NCBI RefSeq assembly: GCF_043555885.1
Contig: NZ_JBIGHX010000004.1
Coordinates: forward strand, 444,187 to 508,186
Origin: Pelomonas lactea
Lineage (GTDB): Bacteria > Pseudomonadota > Gammaproteobacteria > Burkholderiales > Burkholderiaceae_C
Length of the DNA stretch: 64,000 nucleotides
Direction of reading: 5' to 3'
The stretch's first letter is position 1; the number at the start of each line of letters is the position of its first letter. Of the stretch, positions 54,728 through 63,230 are shown one piece after another. The notes under the pieces are model-generated. The model worked only from the letters and a program-made list of their open reading frames with translations, ran no database searches and was not told where the DNA came from. The position numbers were made by a program, and so were the translations under genes.

Positions 54728-54769
54728 TGAAGGGCGGCTTTTCCGCCTTTATCCGCCCTTCAGTTTTTT
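54728..54769 (+). terminator. Intrinsic terminator of the cupin-ECF operon
   Basis: A 10-bp perfect stem TGAAGGGCGG/CCGCCCTTCA with a 15-nt loop is followed by GTTTTTT. It starts 16 bp after the double-cupin stop. A nested GGCGG/CCGCC hairpin also exists. Confidence 0.93.
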
Positions 54770-54809
54770 CATCCCCCGGCACCATGGCGGCACACGACCG
54801 AGGTCCGCC

Positions 54810-55187
54810 ATGCTCATCCCCCTGCACCTGATCCCCGTTCCCGCCGATGAACCCCGCGGCCTGGGCGACCCGGGCCATGCGTGGCAGGGTGACGGCGGCC
54901 TGAAGATCGCGGCCGGCGTGCACCTGGGCGACATCCGCGCACTGGGCCTCACCGTGCATGGCGCCACCAACGGCCCGGTCAGCACCGGCAGCCTGCTGCG
55001 CTTCGGCCAGCTGATGAACGACGCCGGCCTGCCCATCAACCCCACCCGCATGCTGTACGACCGCCATTACGCCTACGAGCGCCTGGCGGACGGCCATGGC
55101 AGCGCCCACCCGGGCCTGCGCGAGCTGGCGCTGGAGCTGTTCGAGGCCTACCAGTCCGCCGGTGAGTGGATAGGCCTGGCGCATTGA
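54810..55187 (+). CDS. Conserved-looking small protein of unknown function
   Basis: I do not recognise a family. The 125-aa product has no signal peptide or membrane segment. It is well folded in appearance, with mixed alpha/beta content (LTVHGATNGPVSTGSLLRFGQLMNDAGLP) and a C-terminal helix ending ELALELFEAYQSAGEWIGLAH. Codon use matches the neighbourhood, and it sits in its own unit after a terminator. The ATG at 54810 is the only plausible start. It is followed by intergenic repeat copy B. Confidence 0.6.
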   Translation: MLIPLHLIPVPADEPRGLGDPGHAWQGDGGLKIAAGVHLGDIRALGLTVHGATNGPVSTGSLLRFGQLMNDAGLPINPTRMLYDRHYAYERLADGHGSAHPGLRELALELFEAYQSAGEWIGLAH

Positions 55188-55231
55188 TGCCTCTCGTCCA
55201 GCCGCGCGACGCTGGACGCGCGCGCGGCTGG

Positions 55232-55291
55232 CCGGTCCCCCGAGGGGACGGCGATGCTTGCCGGCTTGGGGCGGCCCGTCGCTCGGCCCGC
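55232..55291 (+). repeat. Intergenic repeat, copy B
   Basis: The segment starts TCCCCCGAGGGGACGGCGA and continues TGCTTGCCGGCTTGGGGCGG then CCCGTCGCTCGGCCCG. It shares its core with copies at 34430 and 57738. The TCCCC-CGA-GGGGA part is itself an inverted repeat. It lies between a stop codon and the S46 peptidase gene. Confidence 0.75.
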
Positions 55292-55417
55292 CCACGCGGG
55301 AAAGGTGGTTGAGGCCACCCCAGGGGTTTCCCGAGACCGAAGCCTGTCTTTCCTCACTCGGGGGCGCCGGCCTTCCCGCAGTACGCTCGCGGTTTCGTCT
55401 TCTCGCCGAACCGCTCC

Positions 55418-57616
55418 ATGAACCGTCACTCCCTCTCGCTGCTGGCTGCCGCCACCCTGGCCGCGCTGGCCGCCACCGCCGCCCATGCCGACGAAGGCAT
55501 GTGGATGCCCAAGCAGTTGCCGCAGATCGCCAAGCCGCTGAAGGCCGGCGGCCTCGCGCTGGACCCGGCCAAGCTCAATGACCTGACCGCGTTCCCGATG
55601 GGCGCCGTCGTGTCGCTGGGCGGCTGCACGGCCAGCTTCGTGTCGCCGCAGGGCCTGGTGGTCACCAACCACCACTGCGCCTACGGCAGCATCCAGTACA
55701 ACTCCAAGCCCGACCGCGACCTGTTGAAGAACGGCTTCTACGCCACGACGCTGGCCGACGAACTGCCCGCCGCGCCCGGCAGCCGCATCCTCGTCACCGT
55801 CGACATGAAGGATGTGACGGCGGACATCCTGAACGCGAACACGGTCAAGCTCACGGGCAAGGCCCGCACCGACGCCATCGAGGCGACCGAGAAGAAGCTC
55901 GTCGCCGCCTGCGAGGCCGACGCTGGCCACCGCTGCAACGTCTACGCCTTCTACGGCGGCCTGCAGTACCAGCTCATCAAGCAGCTGGAAATCCGCGATG
56001 TGCGCCTGGTGCACGCGCCGGCCACCGGCGTGGGTCTGTTCGGCGGCGATGCCGACAACTGGATCTGGCCGCGCCACACCGGCGACTACAGCTTCTACCG
56101 CGCCTACGTGGGCGCGGATGGCAAGCCGGCCGACTTCAGCAAGGACAACAAGCCCTACCAGCCCAAGCACCACCTGAAAGTGGCGTCGCCGACGACCAGC
56201 CCGCTGAACGAGGGCGACTTCGTCATGGTGGCCGGCTACCCGGGCCACACCGACCGCCACCGCCTGCCGCGCGAGGTGGACTTCGCTTTCGGCTGGCAGC
56301 ATCCCAAGCAGATCGAGACCATGGGCGAGGCCATCGACCTCATCAAGGCCGAGACCGCCAACCGCCGCGATGCCGAGATCAAGATTGCCGCGCGCATGCA
56401 GGGCCTGCAGAACTACTTCAAGAACCTGCAAGGGCAGCAGCAGAGCTATGACGGCGGTGACGTGCTGGCCCGCAAGACGGCCGGTTTTGACGCCGTGAAG
56501 ACCTGGGTCAAGGCCGACGCGAAGCGCCAGGCCCGCTACGGCGCCGACATCGCCGCCACCGAGGCGCTGCTGGCCGAGCGCGAGGCCATCACGCGCAATG
56601 AACTGCTGCTGGGCTTCTCGTCGCCGGCACTGCTGCAGGCCGCCCGCCAGCTGTACGAGGCCGCCGTGCAACGCGCCAAGCCCGACGCCGAGCGCAAGAG
56701 CGGCTACCAGGACCGCGACGCCTCGCGCATCAAGGCCAACCAGGAACGCCTGGACCGCCGCTACGACGAGCCCACCGACAAGAAGAGCGCCTCGCATTTC
56801 CTGGCCAAGTACCTGGCCCAGCCGGCCGACACGCTGAACGCCGCGCTGCTGGACACGCTGGGCCTGAAGCCCGGCATGGACGAGGCTGCCGTGCGCGCCA
56901 AGCTCGACGGCTTCTATGCCGGCTCCAAGCTGGCCGACAGCGCGACGCGCCTGGCCTGGCTGGGCAAGGACGTGGCCGCCTTCAAGGCCAGCGACGACGC
57001 CTTCATCAAGGCCGCCGTGGCGTTGTACGACGACGACCAGAAGCGCGAGAACCGCGACAAGGAACTGGCGGGCAAGCTGCAGCAGGCCTATGCCGGCACC
57101 ATGCAGGCCGTCATCGACTTCAACGCGGCCCAGGGCCGCGCCGTCTACCCTGATGCCAACAGCACGCTGCGCATCAGCTTCGGCAAGGTGCAGGGCCGCC
57201 CGGTGGGCCGCGACGGCGAAACCTGGACGGCGTTCACGACGCTGCGCGGCATCGTCGCCAAGCACAAGGGCCCCAACGAGGCCGGCGGCGAGTTCGACGC
57301 GCCGGCCGCGCAGCTGGCCGCCATCAAGGCCCGCAACTTCGGCCCCTACGGCGTGAAGGCGCTGGACTCCGTGCCGGTGAACTTCCTGGCCACGCTGGAC
57401 ACCACCGGCGGCAACTCCGGCTCGCCGGTGCTGAACAAGAAGGCCGAGCTGGTGGGCCTGCTGTTCGACGGCACGCTGGACGCCGTCATTTCCGACTGGG
57501 ACTTCAACCCCAAGATGGTCCGCAGCATCTGCGTCGACTCGCGCTACATGCTGTGGCAGATGAGCACCGTGGACAAGACGACCCGCCTGCTCGACGAAAT
57601 GGGCGTCAAGCAATGA
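55418..57616 (+). CDS. Secreted S46 family dipeptidyl-peptidase
   Basis: The 732-aa serine peptidase has a signal peptide (about 1-24, cleavage after AHA) and the S46 family layout of a chymotrypsin-like fold with a helical insert. Catalytic His is in VTNHHCAYG (about 85), Asp lies in GGDADNWIWPRHTGDYSFYR (about 210-226), and Ser is in TGGNSGSPV (about 667). Members (DPP7, DPP11) remove dipeptides from the N-terminus of peptides in the periplasm and help amino-acid feeding. Substrate preference is not assigned. It is monocistronic, between repeat copies B and C. Confidence 0.94.
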   Translation: MNRHSLSLLAAATLAALAATAAHADEGMWMPKQLPQIAKPLKAGGLALDPAKLNDLTAFPMGAVVSLGGCTASFVSPQGLVVTNHHCAYGSIQYNSKPDRDLLKNGFYATTLADELPAAPGSRILVTVDMKDVTADILNANTVKLTGKARTDAIEATEKKLVAACEADAGHRCNVYAFYGGLQYQLIKQLEIRDVRLVHAPATGVGLFGGDADNWIWPRHTGDYSFYRAYVGADGKPADFSKDNKPYQPKHHLKVASPTTSPLNEGDFVMVAGYPGHTDRHRLPREVDFAFGWQHPKQIETMGEAIDLIKAETANRRDAEIKIAARMQGLQNYFKNLQGQQQSYDGGDVLARKTAGFDAVKTWVKADAKRQARYGADIAATEALLAEREAITRNELLLGFSSPALLQAARQLYEAAVQRAKPDAERKSGYQDRDASRIKANQERLDRRYDEPTDKKSASHFLAKYLAQPADTLNAALLDTLGLKPGMDEAAVRAKLDGFYAGSKLADSATRLAWLGKDVAAFKASDDAFIKAAVALYDDDQKRENRDKELAGKLQQAYAGTMQAVIDFNAAQGRAVYPDANSTLRISFGKVQGRPVGRDGETWTAFTTLRGIVAKHKGPNEAGGEFDAPAAQLAAIKARNFGPYGVKALDSVPVNFLATLDTTGGNSGSPVLNKKAELVGLLFDGTLDAVISDWDFNPKMVRSICVDSRYMLWQMSTVDKTTRLLDEMGVKQ

Positions 57617-57737
57617 GCCCCTCGCCCAGGCTGCCCCGCTGAACGCGGGCAGTCTGGTCGGGGCCGCGCCGCGGCCAGTGGCCGCTGCGCTTCGTCAGGC
57701 ACATCGAGCCCACTGGACTCAATGTGTCCGGTCTCAG

Positions 57738-57824
57738 CCTCCGAGGGGACGGCGATGCTCGCGGCATGGAGCCGCTCGCACATCGCCAGGCGGGCCGGCT
57801 TGGGTCGGCCCGGCGCTCGGCCCG
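57738..57824 (+). repeat. Intergenic repeat, copy C
   Basis: CCTCCGAGGGGACGGCGATG, an interruption of about 35 bp, then GGCCGGCTTGGGTCGGCCCG followed by GCGCTCGGCCCG. The two blocks match copy B (55232). It lies between convergent genes, just before the bidirectional terminator. Confidence 0.7.
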
Positions 57825-57839
57825 AAATACGGAATAGAA

Positions 57840-57862
57840 AACGGCGGCCTCTGGCCGCCGTT
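57840..57862. terminator. Bidirectional terminator between S46 peptidase and yceI
   Basis: A 10-bp perfect stem AACGGCGGCC/GGCCGCCGTT with a 3-nt loop is followed on the plus side by CCTTTTTC and on the minus side by TTCTATT. It serves both convergent genes. Confidence 0.85.
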
Positions 57863-57868
57863 CCTTTT

Positions 57869-58429
57869 TCACTCTTTCGCGATGGCTTCGACCTGGATGC
57901 GCAGGTTGACGTCCATCTTGAAGCCCCAGTCCTTGCCGGCGCCCAGCCCGAAGTCGTCGCGGTTGAACGTGCCCGACGCGTCGGCGCCGCAGAAGTCGCG
58001 CTTGAGCATGGGGTGCGGGATGCACTTGAGCTGGTGGATGGTCAGCGTCAGCGGCTGGGTGCGGCCGTTCAGCGTCAGCTCGCCCACCAGCTTCGCGGGC
58101 AGCGCGCCGTCGAAGCGGCCCTTGAACGTGGCGCTGGGGTTCTTGTCGACGTTGAAGAACTTGTCGCCTCGGGCCCAGGCGTTCATCGCGTCCAGCCCGA
58201 AGTCGATGCTGGCGAGGTCCATCTGCACGTCCACGCTGCCGCTGCCGGTGGCCTTGTCGTAGACGATGGTGCCGGCGCTCTTGTTGAGCTTGCCGCGCCA
58301 GTAGGACAGGCCCATGTGGTCGGCCTCGAAGCTGGGGTAGGTGTGGGTGGGCTCGATGTCGTAGGTGACCGGGGCGGCCTGGGCCAGCGAGGCGGCGAGC
58401 AGGGTGGCGGCGAGTGCGAGGGGCTTCAT
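57869..58429 (-). CDS. YceI family periplasmic protein
   Basis: The 186-aa protein has a signal peptide (cleavage after AQA, about residue 19) and the lipocalin-like YceI barrel. VTYDIEPTHTYPSFEADHMG, GSVDVQMDLASIDFG, FFNVDKNPSATFKG and GELTLNGRTQPLTLTIHQ are family segments. YceI proteins bind isoprenoid-like or other hydrophobic ligands; the physiological ligand is unknown. Two cysteines (LKCIPHP, RDFCGAD) may form a disulfide. It is convergent with the S46 peptidase and divergent from the lipoprotein at 58.5 kb. Confidence 0.93.
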   Translation of the reverse strand: MKPLALAATLLAASLAQAAPVTYDIEPTHTYPSFEADHMGLSYWRGKLNKSAGTIVYDKATGSGSVDVQMDLASIDFGLDAMNAWARGDKFFNVDKNPSATFKGRFDGALPAKLVGELTLNGRTQPLTLTIHQLKCIPHPMLKRDFCGADASGTFNRDDFGLGAGKDWGFKMDVNLRIQVEAIAKE

Positions 58430-58512
58430 CGGGGTCCTGAGGTGGGGTGGGGGATGCCTGACACTATGACGAAGCAGGCCACCCGATTTCGACAGGAGCC
58501 ATCATCGCCGCC

Positions 58513-59841
58513 ATGAATGCCCGCCCACTGACCGCCCTGTTTGCCTTGGCACTGGCCGCATGCGCGCCGTTGACGCCGCAGCGGCCCGCCGAGAAGCCCG
58601 CAGAGAAGCGCTATACCGCCACCGAGCTGCTGGCGCTGCAGCCCGCCGGCCTGGCGTGGCCCGCTGCGTCCGCTGACGGCGAGCGCGCGCTGCGCGAGGC
58701 AGCGCTGGCCGATATCCGGGCTCGCATCGCGCTGTCGCCGGGCGCCGAGCGCGATGCGGCCTTGCCGAAGCTGTTCGACCTCGTCGCTCAGTACAACGCC
58801 GAGATCGCCGCAGCCCGACCGCTGCTGCTTGAGGCGCTGCCCACGCTGGGCCCGCGCGAGCCCGAGTTCCAGCGCGCCGTGCTGACCGCGGCCCATACGC
58901 TGTACGCCGCGGACGCCGCGCCGCTGATCTGGCCGCTGCTGCCGCAGCTGACGGCAAGCAAGCCGTTCGCGATTGCCGCCTACACGCTGCTGCAGGCCGA
59001 TGCCGGCTACGGCGAGCGGCTGCGCGTGCTGGTGCCGCAGCAATTCCCTGGCTGGGCCGACGACCCGCGGCTGGCCGCGCTGATGCACCGCCTGCAGCCG
59101 TCTGCCGCCGTGCCGCCGCCGCTGCCCGAATTGCTGGCCGCCCCGCTGCGGCCCGGTTTCCCGGTCATCGTCAGCCTGCAGCGCCCGGGCCGCCAGCAGA
59201 TGGGCCTGGCACTGGTGCGCGGCGCCGACGGCCGCTTCGTGCGCGAGGCGTCGGGCCAGCTGTTCACGTCGCCTCAGCTCGCGCTGGCGCGGACCGGTCT
59301 GCCGGGCACGATCACCAATGGCAACACGCCCCAGGGCCTGTTCACGCTGGTCGGCGCCGGCACGGCCAGCAACCCCAACATCGGCCCCACGCCTTATCTG
59401 CACAGCAAGCTGCCGGTGGAAGCCACGCCGGCCGAGTTCGAGCATGCCGACACCGCACCCGCCGACTGGAGTCTGGCCACCTACAACAGCTTTCTGCCCG
59501 CCAGCTGGCGAGGCTGGGCGCCGTTCCAGGAGGCCTGGCTGGCCGGCCGCGCCGGGCGCGACGAACTCATCGTGCACGGCACGACGATCAACCCCGCCTA
59601 CTACGCCGGCACGAGCTACTTCCCCGGTACGCCGCAGCAGGGCTGCATGATCTCCGCCGAGACCTGGGATGCGGCGAGCGGCCGGCTGCTGGCCAGCGGC
59701 CAGCTCGCGCTGGCGCAGGCCTACGCGGCTGCCGGTGCGCGGCAGGACCTGGCCGGCTATCTGATCGTCGTGGAACTGCCCGGCCAGGGCGCCGTGACGC
59801 CGGCCGAGGCGCTGGCGCTGGTGACGGCGGCCGGCCGCTGA
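58513..59841 (+). CDS. Lipoprotein with L,D-transpeptidase-like C-terminal motif
   Basis: The 442-aa lipoprotein (lipobox LAAC, cysteine 17) has a helical N-terminal half (about 40-210, many Ala/Leu) and a beta-rich C-terminal half. The latter contains a sequence like the YkuD catalytic motif: ELIVHGTTI, then GTPQQGCMISAE (His, later Gly-Cys) at about 355-385. GTITNGNTPQGLFTL upstream resembles the substrate-binding strand of L,D-transpeptidases. I infer a distant L,D-transpeptidase-like domain, but this is not a confident family match. It would act on peptidoglycan in the periplasm. It heads a possible two-gene unit with the DUF1566 gene. Confidence 0.65.
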   Translation: MNARPLTALFALALAACAPLTPQRPAEKPAEKRYTATELLALQPAGLAWPAASADGERALREAALADIRARIALSPGAERDAALPKLFDLVAQYNAEIAAARPLLLEALPTLGPREPEFQRAVLTAAHTLYAADAAPLIWPLLPQLTASKPFAIAAYTLLQADAGYGERLRVLVPQQFPGWADDPRLAALMHRLQPSAAVPPPLPELLAAPLRPGFPVIVSLQRPGRQQMGLALVRGADGRFVREASGQLFTSPQLALARTGLPGTITNGNTPQGLFTLVGAGTASNPNIGPTPYLHSKLPVEATPAEFEHADTAPADWSLATYNSFLPASWRGWAPFQEAWLAGRAGRDELIVHGTTINPAYYAGTSYFPGTPQQGCMISAETWDAASGRLLASGQLALAQAYAAAGARQDLAGYLIVVELPGQGAVTPAEALALVTAAGR

Positions 59842-59855
59842 GGCAGGATGCGGCG

Positions 59856-60413
59856 ATGCGCATCGCCATTGCCGCCGCCGTCTTGCTGATGCTCGCCACA
59901 TCGGCCCGTGCCGCCGACGCGCCACCGGGCCTCGTGGCCAGCGCGGATGGCGCGGAGCTGCTGGACGCCGCTGGCGGCCAGGCCTGGTCGCGCTGTGTGG
60001 AGGGCATGCGTTGGGATGGCCGCGCCTGCCAGGGGCGCCCGGCGCTGTTCACGCATGCCGAGGCGCTGGCGATTGCGCGGGCACGCAGCGAGGCCGAGGG
60101 CCGCACCTGGCGCGTGCCGCGCGTGCCCGAGCTCAAGCATTTCGCCGACCGGCTGGCGCATGCGCCGCAGCGCGCCACGCTGGCCCCGGCCGCGCCCGCG
60201 GGCTGGTACTGGAGCAGCACCGTGCGCATCGACAGCGAGTCGGTGAACCCCTACGCCTACCGCAACGTGCAGCGCGGCGTGACCGAGACGCAAGCCAACC
60301 GGCTGGTGGTGCAGGTCGGCTGGGCGGCAGACCCGCACAGTGGCGAGGTGCGCGGCGACATGCCCAAGCGCGAGCGCCTGCCGCTGCGGCTGGTGCGCAG
60401 CCTGGCGCCCTGA
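59856..60413 (+). CDS. Secreted DUF1566-type protein
   Basis: The 185-aa protein has a signal peptide (MRIAIAAAVLLMLATSARA). The mature part shows the DUF1566/Lcl-like pattern: tryptophan-bearing RVPRVPELKHFADR, then GWYWSSTVRIDSES and RNVQRGVTETQ. Such domains occur in secreted and surface proteins, with function mostly unknown. It begins 14 bp after the lipoprotein stop, so it is probably co-transcribed. Confidence 0.78.
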   Translation: MRIAIAAAVLLMLATSARAADAPPGLVASADGAELLDAAGGQAWSRCVEGMRWDGRACQGRPALFTHAEALAIARARSEAEGRTWRVPRVPELKHFADRLAHAPQRATLAPAAPAGWYWSSTVRIDSESVNPYAYRNVQRGVTETQANRLVVQVGWAADPHSGEVRGDMPKRERLPLRLVRSLAP

Positions 60414-60745
60414 GCCGGTGGCGCCGCGCCGACAATGCGCGGCCATGGACATGCGCCAGTCCTTTGCGCTGCTGGCGTGGCAGCGGTCGCTGCACGCGGT
60501 GGCTGCGGCTGGGGTCTCCGCGGCCCGCGATGGCGTCTACATCGGCGTGGCGCCGCTCTGGCCGACGGGGATGGCATCAAGCCCACGATGAACGGCGGGA
60601 CCGGTGCCGCGAGCTGCCTGGCCGGCATGGCGGGCATGGCGGGCATGATGTTCGGCCCGCGCTCCGCGGGCTGATGCCAGCCTGCCATCCAGGCCTGCCA
60701 TGACGCCCGTCCGCGTGCCGACGCCTTGACCTACCCGGCGCGCCG
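60414..60745 (+). other. Gap with no convincing gene
   Basis: The 332 bp between the DUF1566 gene and the stop of the zinc-ribbon gene contain GACAAT (60431-60436) followed by an ATG at 60445 and a 48-codon frame ending at 60591 (MDMRQSFALLAWQRSL...). The layout resembles other starts in this window, but the peptide has no recognisable features and no ribosome-binding site. A decayed gene is possible. A repeated GGCATGGCGGGCATGGCGGG stretch lies near 60626. Confidence 0.35.
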
Positions 60746-61975
60746 TCAGCGCGTGCGAGGCACTTCGCCGCGCTGCGCCACCGCGTCGACATGGGCGAGC
60801 TGTGGGTCGACCGCGCCGCAGGCCAGCGGACTGTCTTGCCAGGCGGGCAGCGTGGTGTGAAAGGCCTGTGTCACCGCCGACACGGCGTCCAGGCGCTCCT
60901 GCGGCCAGTCAAGCTGACGGCCCAGCGTGGCGGCCAGTTGCAGCAGCGCCGCGGAATCGGCGCGGGCCGCGATGCGGTCGGCCACCTGTGCGCAGTCGCT
61001 TCGGTGGTGCGCGCATTGCGACACCAGCCAGTCGGCGCCGTCGAGCGCCTGCGCGGCGTCCGGACCGAGCGTGTCGCGGGCCAGCCGTGCACGGAGATAG
61101 CCCGCCGGTGCGGGCCGCAGATGAGACAGCGCGGCCTGGGTGGTGGCGGTCAGGCCCGCCGGATATTCACGCCAAGCACTTGCCTGCACGATGCCTTGCC
61201 AGGCCTGCGCCTGCTCACGCGGTTGCGGCGCCTCCTGCGCCAACGCCAGCCAGTGCAGGCCGTTGTCCGGTTCGGCGTTGACGCGTGCGCGCGCCAGCGC
61301 GAGGCGGCAGGCTGAGGCGTCGTCGGTGTGGGCGCAGGCACTGGCAGCCCAGCGCAGCGCCTGGGCGTCGCCCCCTGCGTGGGCCTCTGCCAGCTGGCCA
61401 GCGGCCCAAGCCGCTTGAGCGGCGCCGTCGGCGGGCTGCCGCAGCAGCCAGGCGGCCGCGCGCTGGCGCGCGTCGCCTGCGGCGAGCAGCGGCAACAGCC
61501 GGTCCTGCAGCTCCTGCAGCGCCAGCCGACCCACGGGAGCGGGCAGCCGGGCGAAGGCGTCGGCGTTGGCGTCGGCGTCGTCCTGCGGGGCACTCAGCGC
61601 GAAGCGGCCGCTGCCGCAGAGCTCGGTGGTGCTGGTCGCGGGCGGCTGCGGGCTGAGGGTGGCAGGCACGGGCTGCGAGGCGTCGGCCGGTGCCGCAGGC
61701 AGCGGAGGCGCGGGCAGTTCGGCGGCAGCGGCCGAGGCTTCGGCTGGCGGCTCGGGCAGCGCGTCGCCCGTCACGGCCAGCCACAGCAGCGCGGGCAGGC
61801 AGGCCAGCATCGTCAGGAGGGCGGTCGAGCGTTTCACGGCCCGCAGCATCGGCGAGCGCTGCCGCGCCGCGTACCGGGAAACCCATAGTGCCGCTCGGCC
61901 GCAGCGCTTGCAGAATCGCCGCCGCCCGGCCGTCTCCATCGCCAGGCATTTGTTGCACGTCAGCCGCTGTGCCAT
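60746..61975 (-). CDS. Zinc-ribbon single-pass membrane protein of unknown function
   Basis: The 409-aa product has an N-terminal zinc ribbon (CNKC at about 7-10 and FCKRCG at about 21-26). A membrane segment follows (about 50-68, TALLTMLACLPALLWLAV), then a Pro/Ala-rich stretch and a helical domain of about 280 residues rich in Ala, Gln and Trp, with six further cysteines. I do not recognise the C-terminal domain; it looks like alpha-helical repeats (LHWLALAQEAPQPREQAQAW). The start at 61975 is chosen because it includes the zinc ribbon; a start at the later MLRAVKRS would remove it. It diverges from the pectinesterase gene across 69 bp. Confidence 0.7.
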   Translation of the reverse strand: MAQRLTCNKCLAMETAGRRRFCKRCGRAALWVSRYAARQRSPMLRAVKRSTALLTMLACLPALLWLAVTGDALPEPPAEASAAAAELPAPPLPAAPADASQPVPATLSPQPPATSTTELCGSGRFALSAPQDDADANADAFARLPAPVGRLALQELQDRLLPLLAAGDARQRAAAWLLRQPADGAAQAAWAAGQLAEAHAGGDAQALRWAASACAHTDDASACRLALARARVNAEPDNGLHWLALAQEAPQPREQAQAWQGIVQASAWREYPAGLTATTQAALSHLRPAPAGYLRARLARDTLGPDAAQALDGADWLVSQCAHHRSDCAQVADRIAARADSAALLQLAATLGRQLDWPQERLDAVSAVTQAFHTTLPAWQDSPLACGAVDPQLAHVDAVAQRGEVPRTR

Positions 61976-62044
61976 GCCGCGCAGATCGTCGGTGCATGTG
62001 TCGCCCCCCCAAGGGCCCCGCATACCACCTACGAGACAACCGAG

Positions 62045-63193
62045 ATGACGGCACATCATTCCTTCGCTTCGAACCGCCGTGCGCTGCACGGCAAGGCCGC
62101 AGTGGCGCTTGCCATCGCCGCCGGCATGGCAATGCCGGCCTGGGCCGCCACGTCCACCGCGACGCGACCCCAGCTGTCGTCGTCCGAACAGGGCAGCTAC
62201 ACGCTTGCCAGCTTCCTCGGCAGCTGGGCGCCCGGCACGGTGGGCACCAAGAGCACGGGTGACTATGTCGTCAGCCCCAGCGGCCCGTACAAGACCGTGC
62301 AGGCGGCGGTGAACGCCGCCATCGCGGCCGGCGGCACCACCCGCAAGTACATCCAGATCAAGGCCGGCACCTACACCGGGCTGGTGGTCATCCCGTCCGG
62401 TGTGCCGCTCACGCTCTACGGCGACAGCCAGACCGGCGTCGTGCTGCAGCTGGGCGCGCACTACGCGATGACCGGCTCGGCGTTCAAGTCGGCGGCCGGG
62501 CCCTCCGCGGACTACGGCAGCGGCGCGCCCAGCCGCGTCAGCGCCTACTACAACGACTGTGGTGGCCGCAGCACGCTGGGCACCAACTGCACGGCAACCG
62601 TCGTCAGCTACGCGAGCCAGCTGCAGATCAAGAACCTCACCATCCAGAACACCTACGGCGAGAACAACGCGGCCGCCAACGGCCAGCATCAGGCCGTCGC
62701 CTACCTGAACAACGGCGGTGACCAGGTGCAGCTGGACACCGTGCGCCTGCTGGGCAACCAGGACACGCTGTGGCTGGCCGGGGCGGGCAAGCGCACCCAT
62801 GTGCGCAACAGCTTCATCCAGGGCGACGTGGACTTCATCTTCGGCGACATGACCGCCGTGTTCGACGGCTGCGAGATCCGCTACACCAACGCGCGCACCA
62901 GCACCGGCGTCATTGCCGCACCCAGCCATGTGATCGGCAACAAGGGCTTTCTCTTCACGGGCGGCTCGTTCACGACGACGGGCGGCAGCAACAGTGTGTC
63001 GTTCGCGCGCCAGTGGCCGCAGAACGGCGGCACGACGGGCCAGATGATCGTGCGCGAGGTGGTGCTGGGTGGCCACATCAAGAAGACCGCGCCCTGGGCC
63101 GACTGGAACAGCAGCAACCCCGTCAACTACGGCAGCGCGGGCAACCGGCGGCTGGCCGAGTACGCCAACACCGGCAGCGGCGCCGCTCCGTGA
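62045..63193 (+). CDS. Secreted pectinesterase (pectin methylesterase)
   Basis: The 382-aa carbohydrate esterase family 8 enzyme demethylates pectin. It has a signal peptide (1-35, cleavage after AWA) and a right-handed beta-helix. Catalytic residues are in GQHQAVA (Gln), LLGNQDTLW (Asp, proton donor) and QGDVDFIFG (Asp nucleophile), and the substrate-binding arginine lies in FARQWP, a variant of the usual LGRPW. Length and order are normal. A pectinolytic gene suggests a plant-associated lifestyle. No other pectin genes are seen here. It lies near the IS481-type transposase at the window end, so acquisition by transfer is possible but base composition is unremarkable. Confidence 0.93.
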   Translation: MTAHHSFASNRRALHGKAAVALAIAAGMAMPAWAATSTATRPQLSSSEQGSYTLASFLGSWAPGTVGTKSTGDYVVSPSGPYKTVQAAVNAAIAAGGTTRKYIQIKAGTYTGLVVIPSGVPLTLYGDSQTGVVLQLGAHYAMTGSAFKSAAGPSADYGSGAPSRVSAYYNDCGGRSTLGTNCTATVVSYASQLQIKNLTIQNTYGENNAAANGQHQAVAYLNNGGDQVQLDTVRLLGNQDTLWLAGAGKRTHVRNSFIQGDVDFIFGDMTAVFDGCEIRYTNARTSTGVIAAPSHVIGNKGFLFTGGSFTTTGGSNSVSFARQWPQNGGTTGQMIVREVVLGGHIKKTAPWADWNSSNPVNYGSAGNRRLAEYANTGSGAAP

Positions 63194-63230
63194 GCGGCGC
63201 AGGCGGGATCGGGGTTCAAATGCGCAGCCT

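Noticed and set aside
60445..60591. Short 48-codon gene preceded by a GACAAT hexamer
   Set aside because: No recognisable peptide features, no ribosome-binding site, and no continuation in another frame that would indicate a simple frameshift.
63200..63230. tRNA-like T-loop motif (GGGGTTCAAAT) before the GNAT gene
   Set aside because: No matching acceptor, D or anticodon arms on either side; more likely a -10 region.
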